Counted from the stretch's first letter, positions 1 to 7,947 are shown. The stretch: 50,072 nt of DNA from Nitrospira sp. (GCA_024331085.1 JANDJG010000002.1:1-50072); one strand, 5' to 3'. Translations and numbers: made by a program. Notes: generated by a model from the letters alone, not told the origin.

Positions 1-87
1 CTCGCCGTCAAGGAATTGGAATTGGTCCAGGGATCTCCCATCACCGCGACCATCAAGGCCGCGGCCATTCACATTATTCCACGGTAA
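1..87 (+). CDS. C-terminal end of a TOBE/Mop-like domain protein (partial)
   Basis: The first 28 codons of the window are open and end in TAA at 85-87. The peptide reads LAVKELELVQGSPITATIKA and then AAIHIIPR. The pattern of a short strand, a G-x-P/x-(T/V)-A-x-I-K-A turn and a final hydrophobic strand resembles the second half of a TOBE/Mop oxyanion-binding domain, as found in ModE, Mop and the C-terminus of ModC-type ATPases. Only the tail is present, so the full protein cannot be named. The start lies outside the window. Confidence 0.5.
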   Translation, partial: LAVKELELVQGSPITATIKAAAIHIIPR

Positions 88-169
88 CATTCAGCGGCAG
101 CCGTCAGCCCGACTCCGTGAGAGGTGCGACTTGCGTTGGGATATCAATCCAAGCTATTGATTCACCGCA

Positions 170-856
170 ATGTTCGCTGAACCGGCCGATTCATCGCATG
201 GACCGAGTCTGATGACCAGCCCCATCTTCTGGACGATCTTTTCTGTTGCCGTGGGCGCGGTTCCGCTCACCACGACACCGCCGACAGCTATCGGTCAAGA
301 GACAGAGCCAATCGACGCTGAATTGGAGGGACAGCGACGGCCCGATCACCATCAGGCCGCTCGCCTGGAACGATGCACTTCTCTTGCTTCAGCCTCAAAT
401 GGAGCCTCGCCTCTCGAAAGCCTTCAGATTGAGACCGGTAATATCCTTCTCTATGAACGGTTCTTTGAGCAATTTCTCCATGCTCAACCGGTCTTCCGCA
501 TGGATCATCCGCTGGTCGATCTCATCAGAACCTATTGTTATCGTCACATCTTGATCGTCATCCGTCAGGATCTCAAGACCCCGAGACCGACCGGATGGGT
601 GCAGATGAATTTTCTCGTGCGGGACGTCGAGACCATCCAACGAGAGTTAGAAGAAGCCGGGCGCCGACTTGAAGCAACGGAAGGCCACGCGCCCGATAAT
701 CCGTTTCCCCTCCGCCTCAAACGGATGGTCCCACGCAATCAATGCCGTGTTGACCGGTTGGAAGTCTCTGGTCCTGAAGGATTCATGATCGGATTCAATC
801 AGATTCATAAGGAAACTTGCCGGCCGCCGACGGTCAATGATGATCCTCGCCCATGA
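170..856 (+). CDS. Secreted protein with a VOC (glyoxalase-like) fold
   Basis: The 228-residue product has a hydrophobic N-terminal stretch that reads best as a signal peptide if translation begins at the internal ATG at 212 (MTSPIFWTIFSVAVG). After a polar linker, residues from about 85 carry the strand-helix pattern of one vicinal-oxygen-chelate half: an IETGNILLYERFFEQFL helix, a strand pair with WVQMNFLVRDVETIQRELEEAG, and a closing RLEVSGPEGFMIGFNQ strand. VOC proteins include glyoxalases, dioxygenases and resistance proteins, so no reaction can be assigned. Neither candidate start has a clear ribosome-binding site. It stands alone between the TOBE fragment and the MFS gene. Confidence 0.6.
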   Translation: MFAEPADSSHGPSLMTSPIFWTIFSVAVGAVPLTTTPPTAIGQETEPIDAELEGQRRPDHHQAARLERCTSLASASNGASPLESLQIETGNILLYERFFEQFLHAQPVFRMDHPLVDLIRTYCYRHILIVIRQDLKTPRPTGWVQMNFLVRDVETIQRELEEAGRRLEATEGHAPDNPFPLRLKRMVPRNQCRVDRLEVSGPEGFMIGFNQIHKETCRPPTVNDDPRP

Positions 857-946
857 ATCGAGAGGAACCTGTGCCGCCCGCGCGTCCGATCAATTTGTTT
901 CGCTGCTGCGCGGCGTACACTGCGGATCTTCTCGCGGGAGCGGTGA

Positions 947-2164
947 ATGACGTCTCTCCCCTGGATCAACCGCACCGTCATTGGGATCGTGCTCGCCACG
1001 TTTCTGTCCGACTTTAGCCATGAGATGTGCACGGCTGTCCTGCCCCTTTATCTTGCGACCGTGGGGCTCGGACCGGCCGCGCTGGGGGTGATCGAAGGGG
1101 TCGCGGACTTCTTGGTCAGTCTCTCCAAACTCGCCGGGGGCGTGGTCGGCCATCACGTCGAACACAAACGGCCTTGGACGACCCTGGGCTATCTCGTTAC
1201 GACGCTCGCAACGGGCGCAATGGCCCTCGTAGGAGGACTGGCTTCACTGGTGTCGCTGCGCAGCCTGGCCTGGATCGGGCGAGGGTTCCGCGGGCCGCTT
1301 CGCGATTCGATGTTGGCGGATGCTGTGCCCCCCTCTCATTTCGGCCGGGCCTACGGGCTCGAACGGGCCGGCGACATGTTGGGAGCAGTCGTCGGGCCGT
1401 CGGTCGCCACCCTGTTGGTCTGGGGCGAGGTTGAGTTTCGGACGGTCATCCTCTGGACCCTGGCGCCTGGGCTGCTGGCTGCGGCGGCCATTTTCTTTCT
1501 GGCGCAGGAACGGCCCGCTCCCCGACCCGCTTCATCCGATGTCGGCCGGTCACGTCCCGGATGGCGAGCCTTTCCCCGCTCGTTTTGGTTGTTTTTGATC
1601 GGCGTGTTCTTGTTCGGTCTCGGAGATTTTTCACGAACCTTCCTGGTATTTCTGGGAGCTCGGCAATTCGGTGAAAGCGGCATTCACACAGGAGGAGCCC
1701 TGTCCGCCGCGATTCTCCTCTACACGATCCACAACCTGATCAGCGCCCTGGTGGCCTATCCCATCGGCCATCGCGCCGATCATGGAAACAAGTTCACGCT
1801 GCTGCTCTGGGGCTATGGGCTCGGCGTCGGCACCAATCTGTTGCTGGCCTTCGCGGGATTGTCAGTCGGCGGCTTGCTGGTCGCGGTGGCTTGCTCGGGA
1901 ATCTATATTGCGGTGGAAGAGACGCTCGAAAAGGCGGTCGTCGCGGAACGGCTCCCGCGGGACCTTCGTAGCCTCGGCTTGGGACTCTTGGCCTGCGCCA
2001 ACGCTGTCGGTGATATGCTCTCAAGTCTCTATGTCGGGTATCTGCTTGACCATCACCAAGCAACGGCGGCGTTCGGCATCGCGGCTGCTTGCGGCGGGAT
2101 CGGTGTGCTCTGGCTGATACTGATGAGGGCGCGGCTTGGGATGCCCCACCCTCCGTCTCCTTGA
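947..2164 (+). CDS. MFS transporter
   Basis: This 405-residue inner-membrane protein has about twelve hydrophobic segments in two halves, as usual for the major facilitator superfamily. Between TM2 and TM3 there is a basic loop (GHHVEHKRPWTTLGY), and the R-G-F-R-G-P-L-R-D-S-M stretch near residue 105 matches a subgroup of drug or metabolite efflux MFS proteins (the 'IGRGxRGPxRDA' type). A central basic loop (about residues 190-205) separates the halves. The start at 947 follows a GGGAGCGGTGA stretch that can act as a ribosome-binding site. The substrate cannot be read from sequence. No operon partner is evident; the next gene is convergent. Confidence 0.85.
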   Translation: MTSLPWINRTVIGIVLATFLSDFSHEMCTAVLPLYLATVGLGPAALGVIEGVADFLVSLSKLAGGVVGHHVEHKRPWTTLGYLVTTLATGAMALVGGLASLVSLRSLAWIGRGFRGPLRDSMLADAVPPSHFGRAYGLERAGDMLGAVVGPSVATLLVWGEVEFRTVILWTLAPGLLAAAAIFFLAQERPAPRPASSDVGRSRPGWRAFPRSFWLFLIGVFLFGLGDFSRTFLVFLGARQFGESGIHTGGALSAAILLYTIHNLISALVAYPIGHRADHGNKFTLLLWGYGLGVGTNLLLAFAGLSVGGLLVAVACSGIYIAVEETLEKAVVAERLPRDLRSLGLGLLACANAVGDMLSSLYVGYLLDHHQATAAFGIAAACGGIGVLWLILMRARLGMPHPPSP

Positions 2165-2213
2165 CAAGGTATGCTGCTGAAGCCAACTGCGAGATTTTAA
2201 CGAAGACGGCCGA

Positions 2214-2552
2214 TTATTCTCTCGCTCCGAACATGATCACCGCCATGCCGACCATCGCAATGGCGGACCCCAACAGATCCCACTGAGTGGGACGAATCCC
2301 CTCCACCACCCACAGCCAGAAGACCGCCGTGGCGACATAGACACCGCCATACGCTGCATAGACACGCCCGGCCGCCGTCGGATGCAACGTGAGCAGCCAG
2401 ACAAAGAGCGCCAACGAAAGGGCGGCCGGCACGAGAATCCCGACCGGAGCCCGATCCGTCAGCCAAAGCAGCGGGAGATAACACCCCACGATTTCGGCAA
2501 TGGCCGTCACGATAAACAATCCCGCGGTGCCGAGAAACGTCATCCCATCCAT
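2214..2552 (-). CDS. ynfA: YnfA family (UPF0060) small membrane protein
   Basis: The 112-residue protein has four membrane segments and the signature of the YnfA/UPF0060 family: [13 protein letters not shown] in TM1, [19 protein letters not shown] in TM3 and a final [13 protein letters not shown] helix. The length is typical of the family (about 108-112). YnfA proteins resemble small-multidrug-resistance transporters, and some contribute to efflux of cationic compounds; the role here is unproven. It is convergent with the MFS gene (50 bp between stops) and divergent from the LexA-like gene. Confidence 0.88.
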   Translation of the reverse strand: MDGMTFLGTAGLFIVTAIAEIVGCYLPLLWLTDRAPVGILVPAALSLALFVWLLTLHPTAAGRVYAAYGGVYVATAVFWLWVVEGIRPTQWDLLGSAIAMVGMAVIMFGARE

Positions 2553-2719
2553 CTCTTTTCCTTCGGCAAATGAGGCAGCGCCCTATGAACCTGCCCCTTT
2601 CTTGCCCACGCTACTATAACAGAGTCTGTCAGCAAACCTGTCCAGACGCAGACTGGACCATGACATTCGCACCTCGCAAAAGACCACGAGGTAGCGGCGC
2701 AGTGCGGCTTGACAGTCCC

Positions 2720-2747
2720 TTGACAGTCCAACGGTCGATAATGTAAC
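2720..2747 (+). promoter_or_regulatory. Predicted promoter of the LexA-like gene
   Basis: A consensus TTGACA at 2720-2725 is followed after 16 bp by TGTAAC at 2742-2747 (4 of 6 to TATAAT). A second TTGACA lies at 2709-2714. A start point about 7 nt after the -10 would fall near 2754, only a few bases before the ATG at 2761, so the message would be almost leaderless. This fits the lack of any Shine-Dalgarno sequence. Confidence 0.55.
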
Positions 2748-2760
2748 CATTGGTTACATT
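2740..2760. promoter_or_regulatory. Perfect 21-bp palindromic operator abutting the start codon
   Basis: Two perfect 10-bp arms (AATGTAACCA and its reverse complement) flank a single T at 2750. The palindrome covers the predicted -10 and start point and ends at the base before the ATG. Its position and symmetry fit autoregulation by the HTH/S24 repressor encoded immediately downstream. Confidence 0.7.
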
Positions 2761-3327
2761 ATGAAGCCGCACGACTTCAAACGCCTTCGCGAGCAACTGG
2801 GTCTGACGCAGCGGCAACTCGCCGAGGCGCTCAAGACGACACGTGTCACGATCGCGCGCTATGAGGCGGGGATGAGGAACATTCCCGGCTCCGTCCAGGT
2901 GGCGATCGAACAGATGCGCCAGTCCATCACACCTCCCACACCTCCCCTTACCATCTCTTTGGCAGGAACGGTCGCGGCAGGCCTCCCGATCGAACCCATT
3001 GAACAATCGGAATCGGTCGAGATTCCTCCCGGCATGGTGAAGGGAGGAACGGCCTTCGCGTTGCGCGTCAAGGGCGACTCTATGAAAGACGAGGGGATTT
3101 TGCCCGGCGATTTGGTCATCATTCGCAAACAAGAAACGGCCAGGAACGGCCAGACGGTCGTGGCGATGGTGAATCGTGAAGCGACGATCAAAATTTACGT
3201 CAAAACAGACACCCACATCGAACTGCGCCCGGCCAATGTGACGATGGCACCCATCGTTGTGAAACCGTCGGATGAGTTCCGCATTGAAGGGGTGCTGATC
3301 GGTGTGATTCGGCACTGTGCAAGTTAA
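2761..3327 (+). CDS. LexA-like XRE/S24 self-cleaving transcriptional repressor
   Basis: The 188-residue protein joins an XRE-type helix-turn-helix (residues about 4-55, GLTQRQLAEALKTTRVTIARYE) to a LexA/UmuD-type S24 autoprotease domain (about 65-186). The scissile Ala73-Gly74 lies in AGTVAAGLP. Ser107 in KGDSMKDEGI and Lys144 in EATIKIY form the expected Ser-Lys dyad, spaced 37 residues apart as in E. coli LexA (119/156). It should therefore bind DNA as a dimer and inactivate itself, as phage CI and LexA proteins do when RecA filaments form. It differs from true LexA by having an XRE rather than a winged-helix DNA-binding domain. The palindrome touching its start codon is the likely autoregulatory site. 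Confidence 0.88.
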   Translation: MKPHDFKRLREQLGLTQRQLAEALKTTRVTIARYEAGMRNIPGSVQVAIEQMRQSITPPTPPLTISLAGTVAAGLPIEPIEQSESVEIPPGMVKGGTAFALRVKGDSMKDEGILPGDLVIIRKQETARNGQTVVAMVNREATIKIYVKTDTHIELRPANVTMAPIVVKPSDEFRIEGVLIGVIRHCAS

Positions 3328-3341
3328 CAAGGAGGAATCTC

Positions 3342-3599
3342 ATGACCACGGTGGGACAACCTGCCGCCCACAGCCGCTTGATGGATCTGGAACGGATTGT
3401 GACACTCTTGAATAAGCATCTGCGGGCGTTGCAGCAGGAACTTCGGCAGACCGGTGCCCGGTCAGCAGCCCATCAACCCTCTTGGTGGGTCTGGCACAAC
3501 CGAGGGCAAAAAAAGTTGTTTATGTCGGCGATCTGTAACCGGCACATCCGGCCCAATCTCAGAAAGCACGACCTCAACTTCTCCCCGACGCCACGTTGA
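3342..3599 (+). CDS. Small hypothetical protein downstream of the LexA-like repressor
   Basis: The 85-residue frame starts 14 nt after the repressor gene behind a strong AAGGAGG ribosome-binding site, so it is very probably translated from the same message. Residues about 14-40 (LMDLERIVTLLNKHLRALQQ) form a clear amphipathic helix. The C-terminal half (PSWWVWHNRG onward) is compositionally different and could be an out-of-frame tail after a deletion or frameshift. I do not recognise the family. As an accessory gene controlled by a self-cleaving repressor it could be a damage-response effector, but that is inference. Confidence 0.5.
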   Translation: MTTVGQPAAHSRLMDLERIVTLLNKHLRALQQELRQTGARSAAHQPSWWVWHNRGQKKLFMSAICNRHIRPNLRKHDLNFSPTPR

Positions 3600-3650
3600 G
3601 GAGAGATGGCACAGTCTCCCGCAACTGGAGATTCCGAGGGGCGTTACCGC

Positions 3651-3677
3651 CATGGCCGCTGTTTGACAGCGGCCATG
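3651..3677. terminator. Perfect 12-bp hairpin after the LexA-like operon
   Basis: CATGGCCGCTGT and its exact complement flank a 3-nt loop (TTG). An A/T-rich stretch (AAAAATATTTT) follows, but no clean T run. It may end transcription of the repressor operon or stabilise its 3' end. Confidence 0.5.
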
Positions 3678-3709
3678 CGGAAAAATATTTTGCATGACGT
3701 TCATGAATG

Positions 3710-3737
3710 ACCGGCGGCCCCTTGTGGGGCCGCCGGT
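3710..3737. repeat. Second perfect 12-bp hairpin
   Basis: ACCGGCGGCCCC and its exact complement flank the loop TTGT. It lies 33 bp after the previous hairpin and has no T tract. The 340 bp between 3600 and 3959 hold these two hairpins and the Uma2 promoter; I see no gene there. Confidence 0.45.
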
Positions 3738-3903
3738 GCCCGTCAACGCCTCGCACGACGTCTCTCGTGGCTCACAGGAGCCAACATCCGATCAACACCA
3801 GGGCGGTTCGTCCCCTTAACCGTGCAGACACCCATCGACTGTTGTCCCCGCCACCATGCCCGCCACTGTGATTGAAACACGACCTCCTTTGAGCTTCTCC
3901 CAT

Positions 3904-3932
3904 TTGAGCTTCATTCACCGGGCTGATAGACT
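3904..3932 (+). promoter_or_regulatory. Predicted sigma-70 promoter of the Uma2 gene
   Basis: TTGAGC (3904-3909), a 17-bp spacer and TAGACT (3927-3932) form a near-consensus sigma-70 promoter. The predicted start is about 20 nt before the ATG at 3960. The -35 lies in the second copy of a short direct repeat (TTTGAGCTTC). Confidence 0.55.
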
Positions 3933-3959
3933 AGCTCCGTGCTCTTTACGGAGGATGGC

Positions 3960-4520
3960 ATGTCCACCACGTCACGTTCGACCAAGCTCACCTATGAGGA
4001 CTATATCCTTTTCCCCGATGACGGGAGGCGGCATGAATTGATCCAGGGAGACCATTTCATGACTCCTGCACCGAACACGAAACATCAGCGGATCTTGGGA
4101 CACCTACACGTTGCCCTGTACGCGTACCTCCGGCAGCACAACCTCGGGCAGGTGTATATCGCCCCCTACGACGTGGTGCTCTCCGACGAAGACGTGGTCC
4201 AACCGGACCTGTTGTTCATCTCAACCGCGCGGCTGTCGATCGTCACCGACACCAACGTGCGGGGAGCACCCGACCTCATCGTCGAAATCCTCTCCGAGGC
4301 CACGCGCAAGAAGGATGAAATCACCAAACGCAAACTGTACGAACGGTACGGGGTACAGGAATATTGGCTCGCGGACCCCGAACTGGAAACGGTCAAAATT
4401 CTCCGGCTGAGTGGAGCTCACTATGTGCGAGCCGCCGAACTTGTCAAAGAAGCCCACGATGTCTTGACGACCCCGCTGCTGCCTGGTTTTTCTCTGCCAC
4501 TCGCTGAGATCTTCGACTGA
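3960..4520 (+). CDS. Uma2-family (DUF820) PD-(D/E)XK nuclease-like protein
   Basis: The 186-residue product has the Uma2/DUF820 layout: LTYEDYILFPDDGRRHELIQG at the N-terminus, VVQPDLLFI for the first catalytic Asp, APDLIVEILSEATRKKD for the E-x-(L/K) strand, and KRKLYERYGVQEYWLADP followed by a closing strand. These proteins have a restriction-endonuclease fold but mostly unknown biological roles; large paralogous sets occur in cyanobacteria and some other phyla. The ATG at 3960 is chosen because GGAGG sits 9 nt upstream; an ATG seven codons earlier lacks such a site. It has its own promoter and no operon partner. Confidence 0.85.
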   Translation: MSTTSRSTKLTYEDYILFPDDGRRHELIQGDHFMTPAPNTKHQRILGHLHVALYAYLRQHNLGQVYIAPYDVVLSDEDVVQPDLLFISTARLSIVTDTNVRGAPDLIVEILSEATRKKDEITKRKLYERYGVQEYWLADPELETVKILRLSGAHYVRAAELVKEAHDVLTTPLLPGFSLPLAEIFD

Positions 4521-4656
4521 CGCCGCGAGAGCAGCTCTGAGATTGCTCGCCCTTTTGGCGTCGCATTCCCCAACAGCAAAGACAGAATCCGCAATTGATC
4601 GATCCTCCCCGATTGGGGCCGGTATTGGCACGACCAAGCCAGACACCAGGCAAATC

Positions 4657-4684
4657 TTGACGCCTTGCCGACGCCTGCTAGGCT
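4657..4684 (+). promoter_or_regulatory. Predicted promoter of the HExxH lipoprotein gene
   Basis: TTGACG (4657-4662), a 16-bp spacer and TAGGCT (4679-4684) resemble a sigma-70 promoter about 55 nt before the chosen ATG at 4741. Confidence 0.4.
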
Positions 4685-4740
4685 TTTAGAAGCGATGCGC
4701 ACGCTCCGCACTCTGCATGGATGGGAGATTTGCCAAGACT

Positions 4741-5100
4741 ATGGCTAGAGACTGGGGCAGCCGGGCAAAAGCCTGGGTTCCAATCTTGAGCGGTCTCTTG
4801 TTGCTGACGGCCTCAGGCTGCGCCTCGGGCCACAGGCCGGAAGGCGAGACCTATGAGATCCCGTCGCTCCGCGTCGTCTTTTTGGAGCGGCCTCAGATTC
4901 AGGCGAAGTATGAGGAGATTACTGGGCAATCGGCTGTCATGACGACGCCGCGCCTGGTACTGGACACTCAGCGGCGGAAAGAAGCGGTCGTTGGATTCTA
5001 TGATTATCGCACCCGCACGATCTATTGCCCCAAGATGGATTTCGAAGTCTGTGGCCACGAATTGCACCATGCCGTCCTGGGCCGTTTTCACCTGGAATAA
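4741..5100 (+). CDS. Small lipoprotein with a zinc-protease HExxH motif
   Basis: The 119-residue protein begins with a lipoprotein signal: basic start, a SGLLLLTASGC stretch and the lipidated Cys at about residue 27. Near the C-terminus it carries CGHELHHAVLG, so residues about 106-110 are HELHH, the HExxH zinc-binding motif of metallopeptidases. The preceding strand-rich segment (VVGFYDYRTRTIYCP) looks like the edge strand that precedes the active helix in small zincins. The chain stops nine residues after the motif, so a third zinc ligand would have to come from the closing RFH, from the first part, or from a partner. An in-frame ATG at 4717 is an alternative start. Catalytic function is possible but unproven. 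Confidence 0.65.
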   Translation: MARDWGSRAKAWVPILSGLLLLTASGCASGHRPEGETYEIPSLRVVFLERPQIQAKYEEITGQSAVMTTPRLVLDTQRRKEAVVGFYDYRTRTIYCPKMDFEVCGHELHHAVLGRFHLE

Positions 5101-5127
5101 TCACACAAGGGCCGGTCTCCTCCAGCG

Positions 5128-7053
5128 TTAGTTCAGCCGTACGATCCGCCCCTCAACCGAAGCGGAAAAGGGTTGCGAGAGAGCCTGGATATAGGCGACC
5201 AGCGCGTCCAAATCCAACGGTCCTCCGATTTTATTCCTCCCTCCCAGTAAAACAGTGAAATTATCCCCCCCTGCCGCGAGAAAACTGTTGACCGTGACGG
5301 TATAGGTCGCCAGCCGATCGATGGGTACGCCATCGCGCGACACCTCGACAATCCGGTCACCGATGGGCCGGTTGTTGTCCCAGACATAGGTCAAACCCGA
5401 CGTCTTGAGGATGCGGGGGAACGGTTGATTGACCCACTGTTGGTTGAGCAGGTCATAGATCTGCTGGCCGGTGAGTTCCATGCGAACCAAGCTGTTGCCG
5501 AACGGTTGAATAGTAAATAGTTTCCAATAGGTGATAGACCCGTATGCCAAGTCGGCACGAATGCCTCCCGGATTCATGAACGCGAAGTCGGTTCCCAATG
5601 CCGCCCGCTGGGCATCGGCAATCAGATTGCCCAAGGCCGACTCACCGCTCGGGCTTTCCGCCCGCACGAAATCCGTCGCCGCCGTACCGATCACACGGTT
5701 GACCAGCGGCGCCACTCTGGCCTGTGCCTGGGCAACCAGCTCAGCCACTCGCGGATGGGGCGTAAGCCCCGGGCCGGCATCGCGATAGGTCGTGACGATC
5801 GATGCGCTTTTGGCGACCACGTCTCGGCTCTGCCGGTCGATCAGCAGATCGATATCGCCATACGCCGTGCCGGCTGAAAAGGCCTGGGTGACAAGGATCT
5901 CGGCACCATTGCGGTTTTTGAGCAACGCGTTCGTAAAGGCATGGGCATGGCCGGAGACGACGACATCGACGTCGTCATCCAAGCGAGAGACAATATCCAC
6001 CAGCTCCCGCCCGTTGACGAGACCGTCCGGCTGCGTGGAGCCTTCATAGGTCGTCTGCCTGCCGCCTTGATGCAGCAAGACGATGAAGGTTCGAATCCCA
6101 TGGACCTTGCGCAACCATCGCACATAGCGGTTGATGCTGTCCGCCTCGTCCAAAAATTTGAGACCGGCCACGCCGGTGGGCGTCACGATCGTCGGGGTTT
6201 CCTTCAGCACCGCGCCGACAAACGCCAAGCGGACATTCTTCACTTGCTTGATGGCATAGGGAGGGAAAATGGGTTTCCCCGTCTTTTCATCGACCACATT
6301 GGCGGAGACGGTCGGAAACCGGGCGCCGCGATAAGGAGTCTCCAGAAACGGACCGGACGGATGATTGCCGCCGTTCAGGAGCCGAAGCAGTTCGTCTTTC
6401 CCTTCGTCGAATTCATGATTGCCCGGCGTGCCCACGAGGTTACATTTCGGATGAAGGCGACGATCCCGGCGTTCATCTTGCGCGTCGTGTTCATCCCATC
6501 CCAGCTCATTCCATCCCGGACGCCGCTCTTTGCGCTCGCGACGGTCATCGTACCGGCAGTGCCGATTCGCCAAGAGATTCAAAAAACCGATCGACGGCTC
6601 ATCCTGTAGAAGAGCCGATTCCGGAGGCGTCGCCCCGACGTGGTCGCCGGCATGGACAATGAAGGTCCGTTCCGATAAGTCCGGATCTTGTGGATCCTGT
6701 TGAGCCTCCTCCAGATAGGCGGCCAGCACCGCCGCGCCTCCCACCGGTCGATTCGCCACCCGGCGGCCTTCGGAGAGTTGGCCATGAAAATCATTGATTC
6801 CGAGCACTTGCACGTGAAGAAGCGACTCGTTTTTTCTCCGATGGAACTCAGGGCTTCTCCATTCCAGCTTTCGCTCCGCCTCTTTCCGACTCTCAATCGT
6901 ATCGTCTCGTTCGTCGTCGCGGTCCCAGTCGGGGGAATATCGCTCGACCGAACCGGCGGCGAAAACCGGTGACATTGCGCAAGCCGCGCCGAAACACAGG
7001 AAACTCATGGCGGCGAACCGAGCGAATGAACAACGGACTCCGTCGAGGCGCAT
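5128..7053 (-). CDS. Secreted 5'-nucleotidase / 2',3'-cyclic phosphodiesterase (UshA-like)
   Basis: The 641-residue protein has a signal peptide (LCFGAACAMSPVFAAGS) and the two domains of periplasmic 5'-nucleotidases. The N-terminal metallophosphatase domain shows GINDFHGQL, AGDHVGATP, GTPGNHEFDEG and VSGHAHAFTN, the metal-binding and catalytic blocks. The C-terminal substrate domain (from about residue 420) has the DFVRAESPSGESALGNLIAD and FMNPGGIRADL blocks. It would release phosphate and nucleosides from extracellular nucleotides. The start at 7053 has AAAGGAG 8 nt upstream; the ATG seven codons earlier lacks this. An unusual Arg/Asp/Glu-rich stretch (about residues 168-205) sits just before the GNHE block. 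It is monocistronic. Confidence 0.9.
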   Translation of the reverse strand: MRLDGVRCSFARFAAMSFLCFGAACAMSPVFAAGSVERYSPDWDRDDERDDTIESRKEAERKLEWRSPEFHRRKNESLLHVQVLGINDFHGQLSEGRRVANRPVGGAAVLAAYLEEAQQDPQDPDLSERTFIVHAGDHVGATPPESALLQDEPSIGFLNLLANRHCRYDDRRERKERRPGWNELGWDEHDAQDERRDRRLHPKCNLVGTPGNHEFDEGKDELLRLLNGGNHPSGPFLETPYRGARFPTVSANVVDEKTGKPIFPPYAIKQVKNVRLAFVGAVLKETPTIVTPTGVAGLKFLDEADSINRYVRWLRKVHGIRTFIVLLHQGGRQTTYEGSTQPDGLVNGRELVDIVSRLDDDVDVVVSGHAHAFTNALLKNRNGAEILVTQAFSAGTAYGDIDLLIDRQSRDVVAKSASIVTTYRDAGPGLTPHPRVAELVAQAQARVAPLVNRVIGTAATDFVRAESPSGESALGNLIADAQRAALGTDFAFMNPGGIRADLAYGSITYWKLFTIQPFGNSLVRMELTGQQIYDLLNQQWVNQPFPRILKTSGLTYVWDNNRPIGDRIVEVSRDGVPIDRLATYTVTVNSFLAAGGDNFTVLLGGRNKIGGPLDLDALVAYIQALSQPFSASVEGRIVRLN

Positions 7054-7304
7054 GGGGAAACTCCTTTCGTGCAAAGCAGGCCATCGGAACCCCGAGATCG
7101 GTTCGTGTGATCAACGAATCGCCGGCAACACCGGCCTACGAGTGAACCATACAGATGGAGGCGTTATCTGTTGATCGGAGAACGGTCAACGGCGGGTAAA
7201 CTTTTTTCAATCGCGCGTGAACGCTAAACGGATCGCCGGCGCGTTGATGAGATGGCATGCGCCCCCTTCCAATTCCTCGTGGCGCTGCGCTACAGTGTCG
7301 GTAC

Positions 7305-7381
7305 GCCCCCGTAGCTCAGTCGGATAGAGCAGCGGTTTCCTAAACCGCGGGTCGCACGTTCAATTCGTGTCGGGGGCACCA
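7305..7381 (+). tRNA. tRNA-Arg(CCU)
   Basis: The cloverleaf is complete: acceptor stem GCCCCCG/CGGGGGC, D arm GCTC...GAGC, anticodon stem GCGGT/ACCGC with loop TTCCTAA (anticodon CCT), T arm with TTCAATT, discriminator A and an encoded CCA at 7379-7381. It reads the rare AGG codon. A degraded integrase lies just downstream, so its 3' end is a plausible former attachment site. Confidence 0.95.
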
Positions 7382-7419
7382 CATTTTTCAATCGGTTGTC
7401 AGGACAGTCGCGAACATCT

Positions 7420-7650
7420 CTCCATTGTGCTAAATGTGCGCTTCCCGCTCCAGCGCCTGACGCCATCACACGGGCGTAGCGGGTAGTACCGCGCATACTG
7501 CTCCGTCATCTGCGACGATTGACGTCCTAGCGGGCGTTGGCCTTGTGGGAATCCATACCCACTTGAACAATTCTCGCGACGAACAGGTGACACAGATCAC
7601 GGAAATGCAAATCCTTGATCTCGGCTTTGTTCTGGGTGGAATCAAACATG
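7420..7650 (-). pseudogene. Frameshifted remnant of a tyrosine recombinase (phage-type integrase)
   Basis: Two overlapping minus-strand frames together give the C-terminal catalytic region of a tyrosine recombinase. One frame (ending at 7527) reads IKDLHFRDLCHLFVARIVQV followed by GMDS, which lines up with the family's 'FHDLRHTFASRLVQAGVD'. The other frame continues with PLGRQSSQMTEQYARYYPLR, matching 'LGHSSIQMTxRYAH', including the nucleophilic Tyr. A frameshift separates them, and the HxxR box reads R-D-L-C, so the catalytic His and Arg are gone. Further upstream, FWREKGTPLDG-like residues appear in a third frame. It lies 3' of tRNA-Arg(CCU), the usual place for an island integrase. Confidence 0.7.
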
Positions 7651-7947
7651 TGTCTCATATGACTGTCCATCGAGTGGCGTGCCCTTCTCGCGCCAGAACA
7701 CACAGGCCGTCGGCGGTGGTTTGACACAAGACGGATGCAATAGCAGATCCTTCGCGCCGGTCGAGCTCGCATGAAATCGACGCGCTTCTGTTCATCTTTC
7801 GACGCAGTTCAACCGAATAGGCGCCAGGCACTTACAGGCTCATCAGTCGAGATTAACCGCCGGCTTTCCCCACAAATGGATGCAAAAGAAACCGCTCGAT
7901 GTACCTCAAAACGGTCACAGTGGAATAAAAAGCATTCAGGATCGGGC

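Noticed and set aside
2629..3330. Minus-strand open frame across the LexA-like gene
   Set aside because: It is the antisense of a gene with clear HTH and S24 motifs and itself has no recognisable domain.
7382..7420. Rho-independent terminator after tRNA-Arg
   Set aside because: A short T run (7384-7388) follows the tRNA, but no separate stem precedes it.
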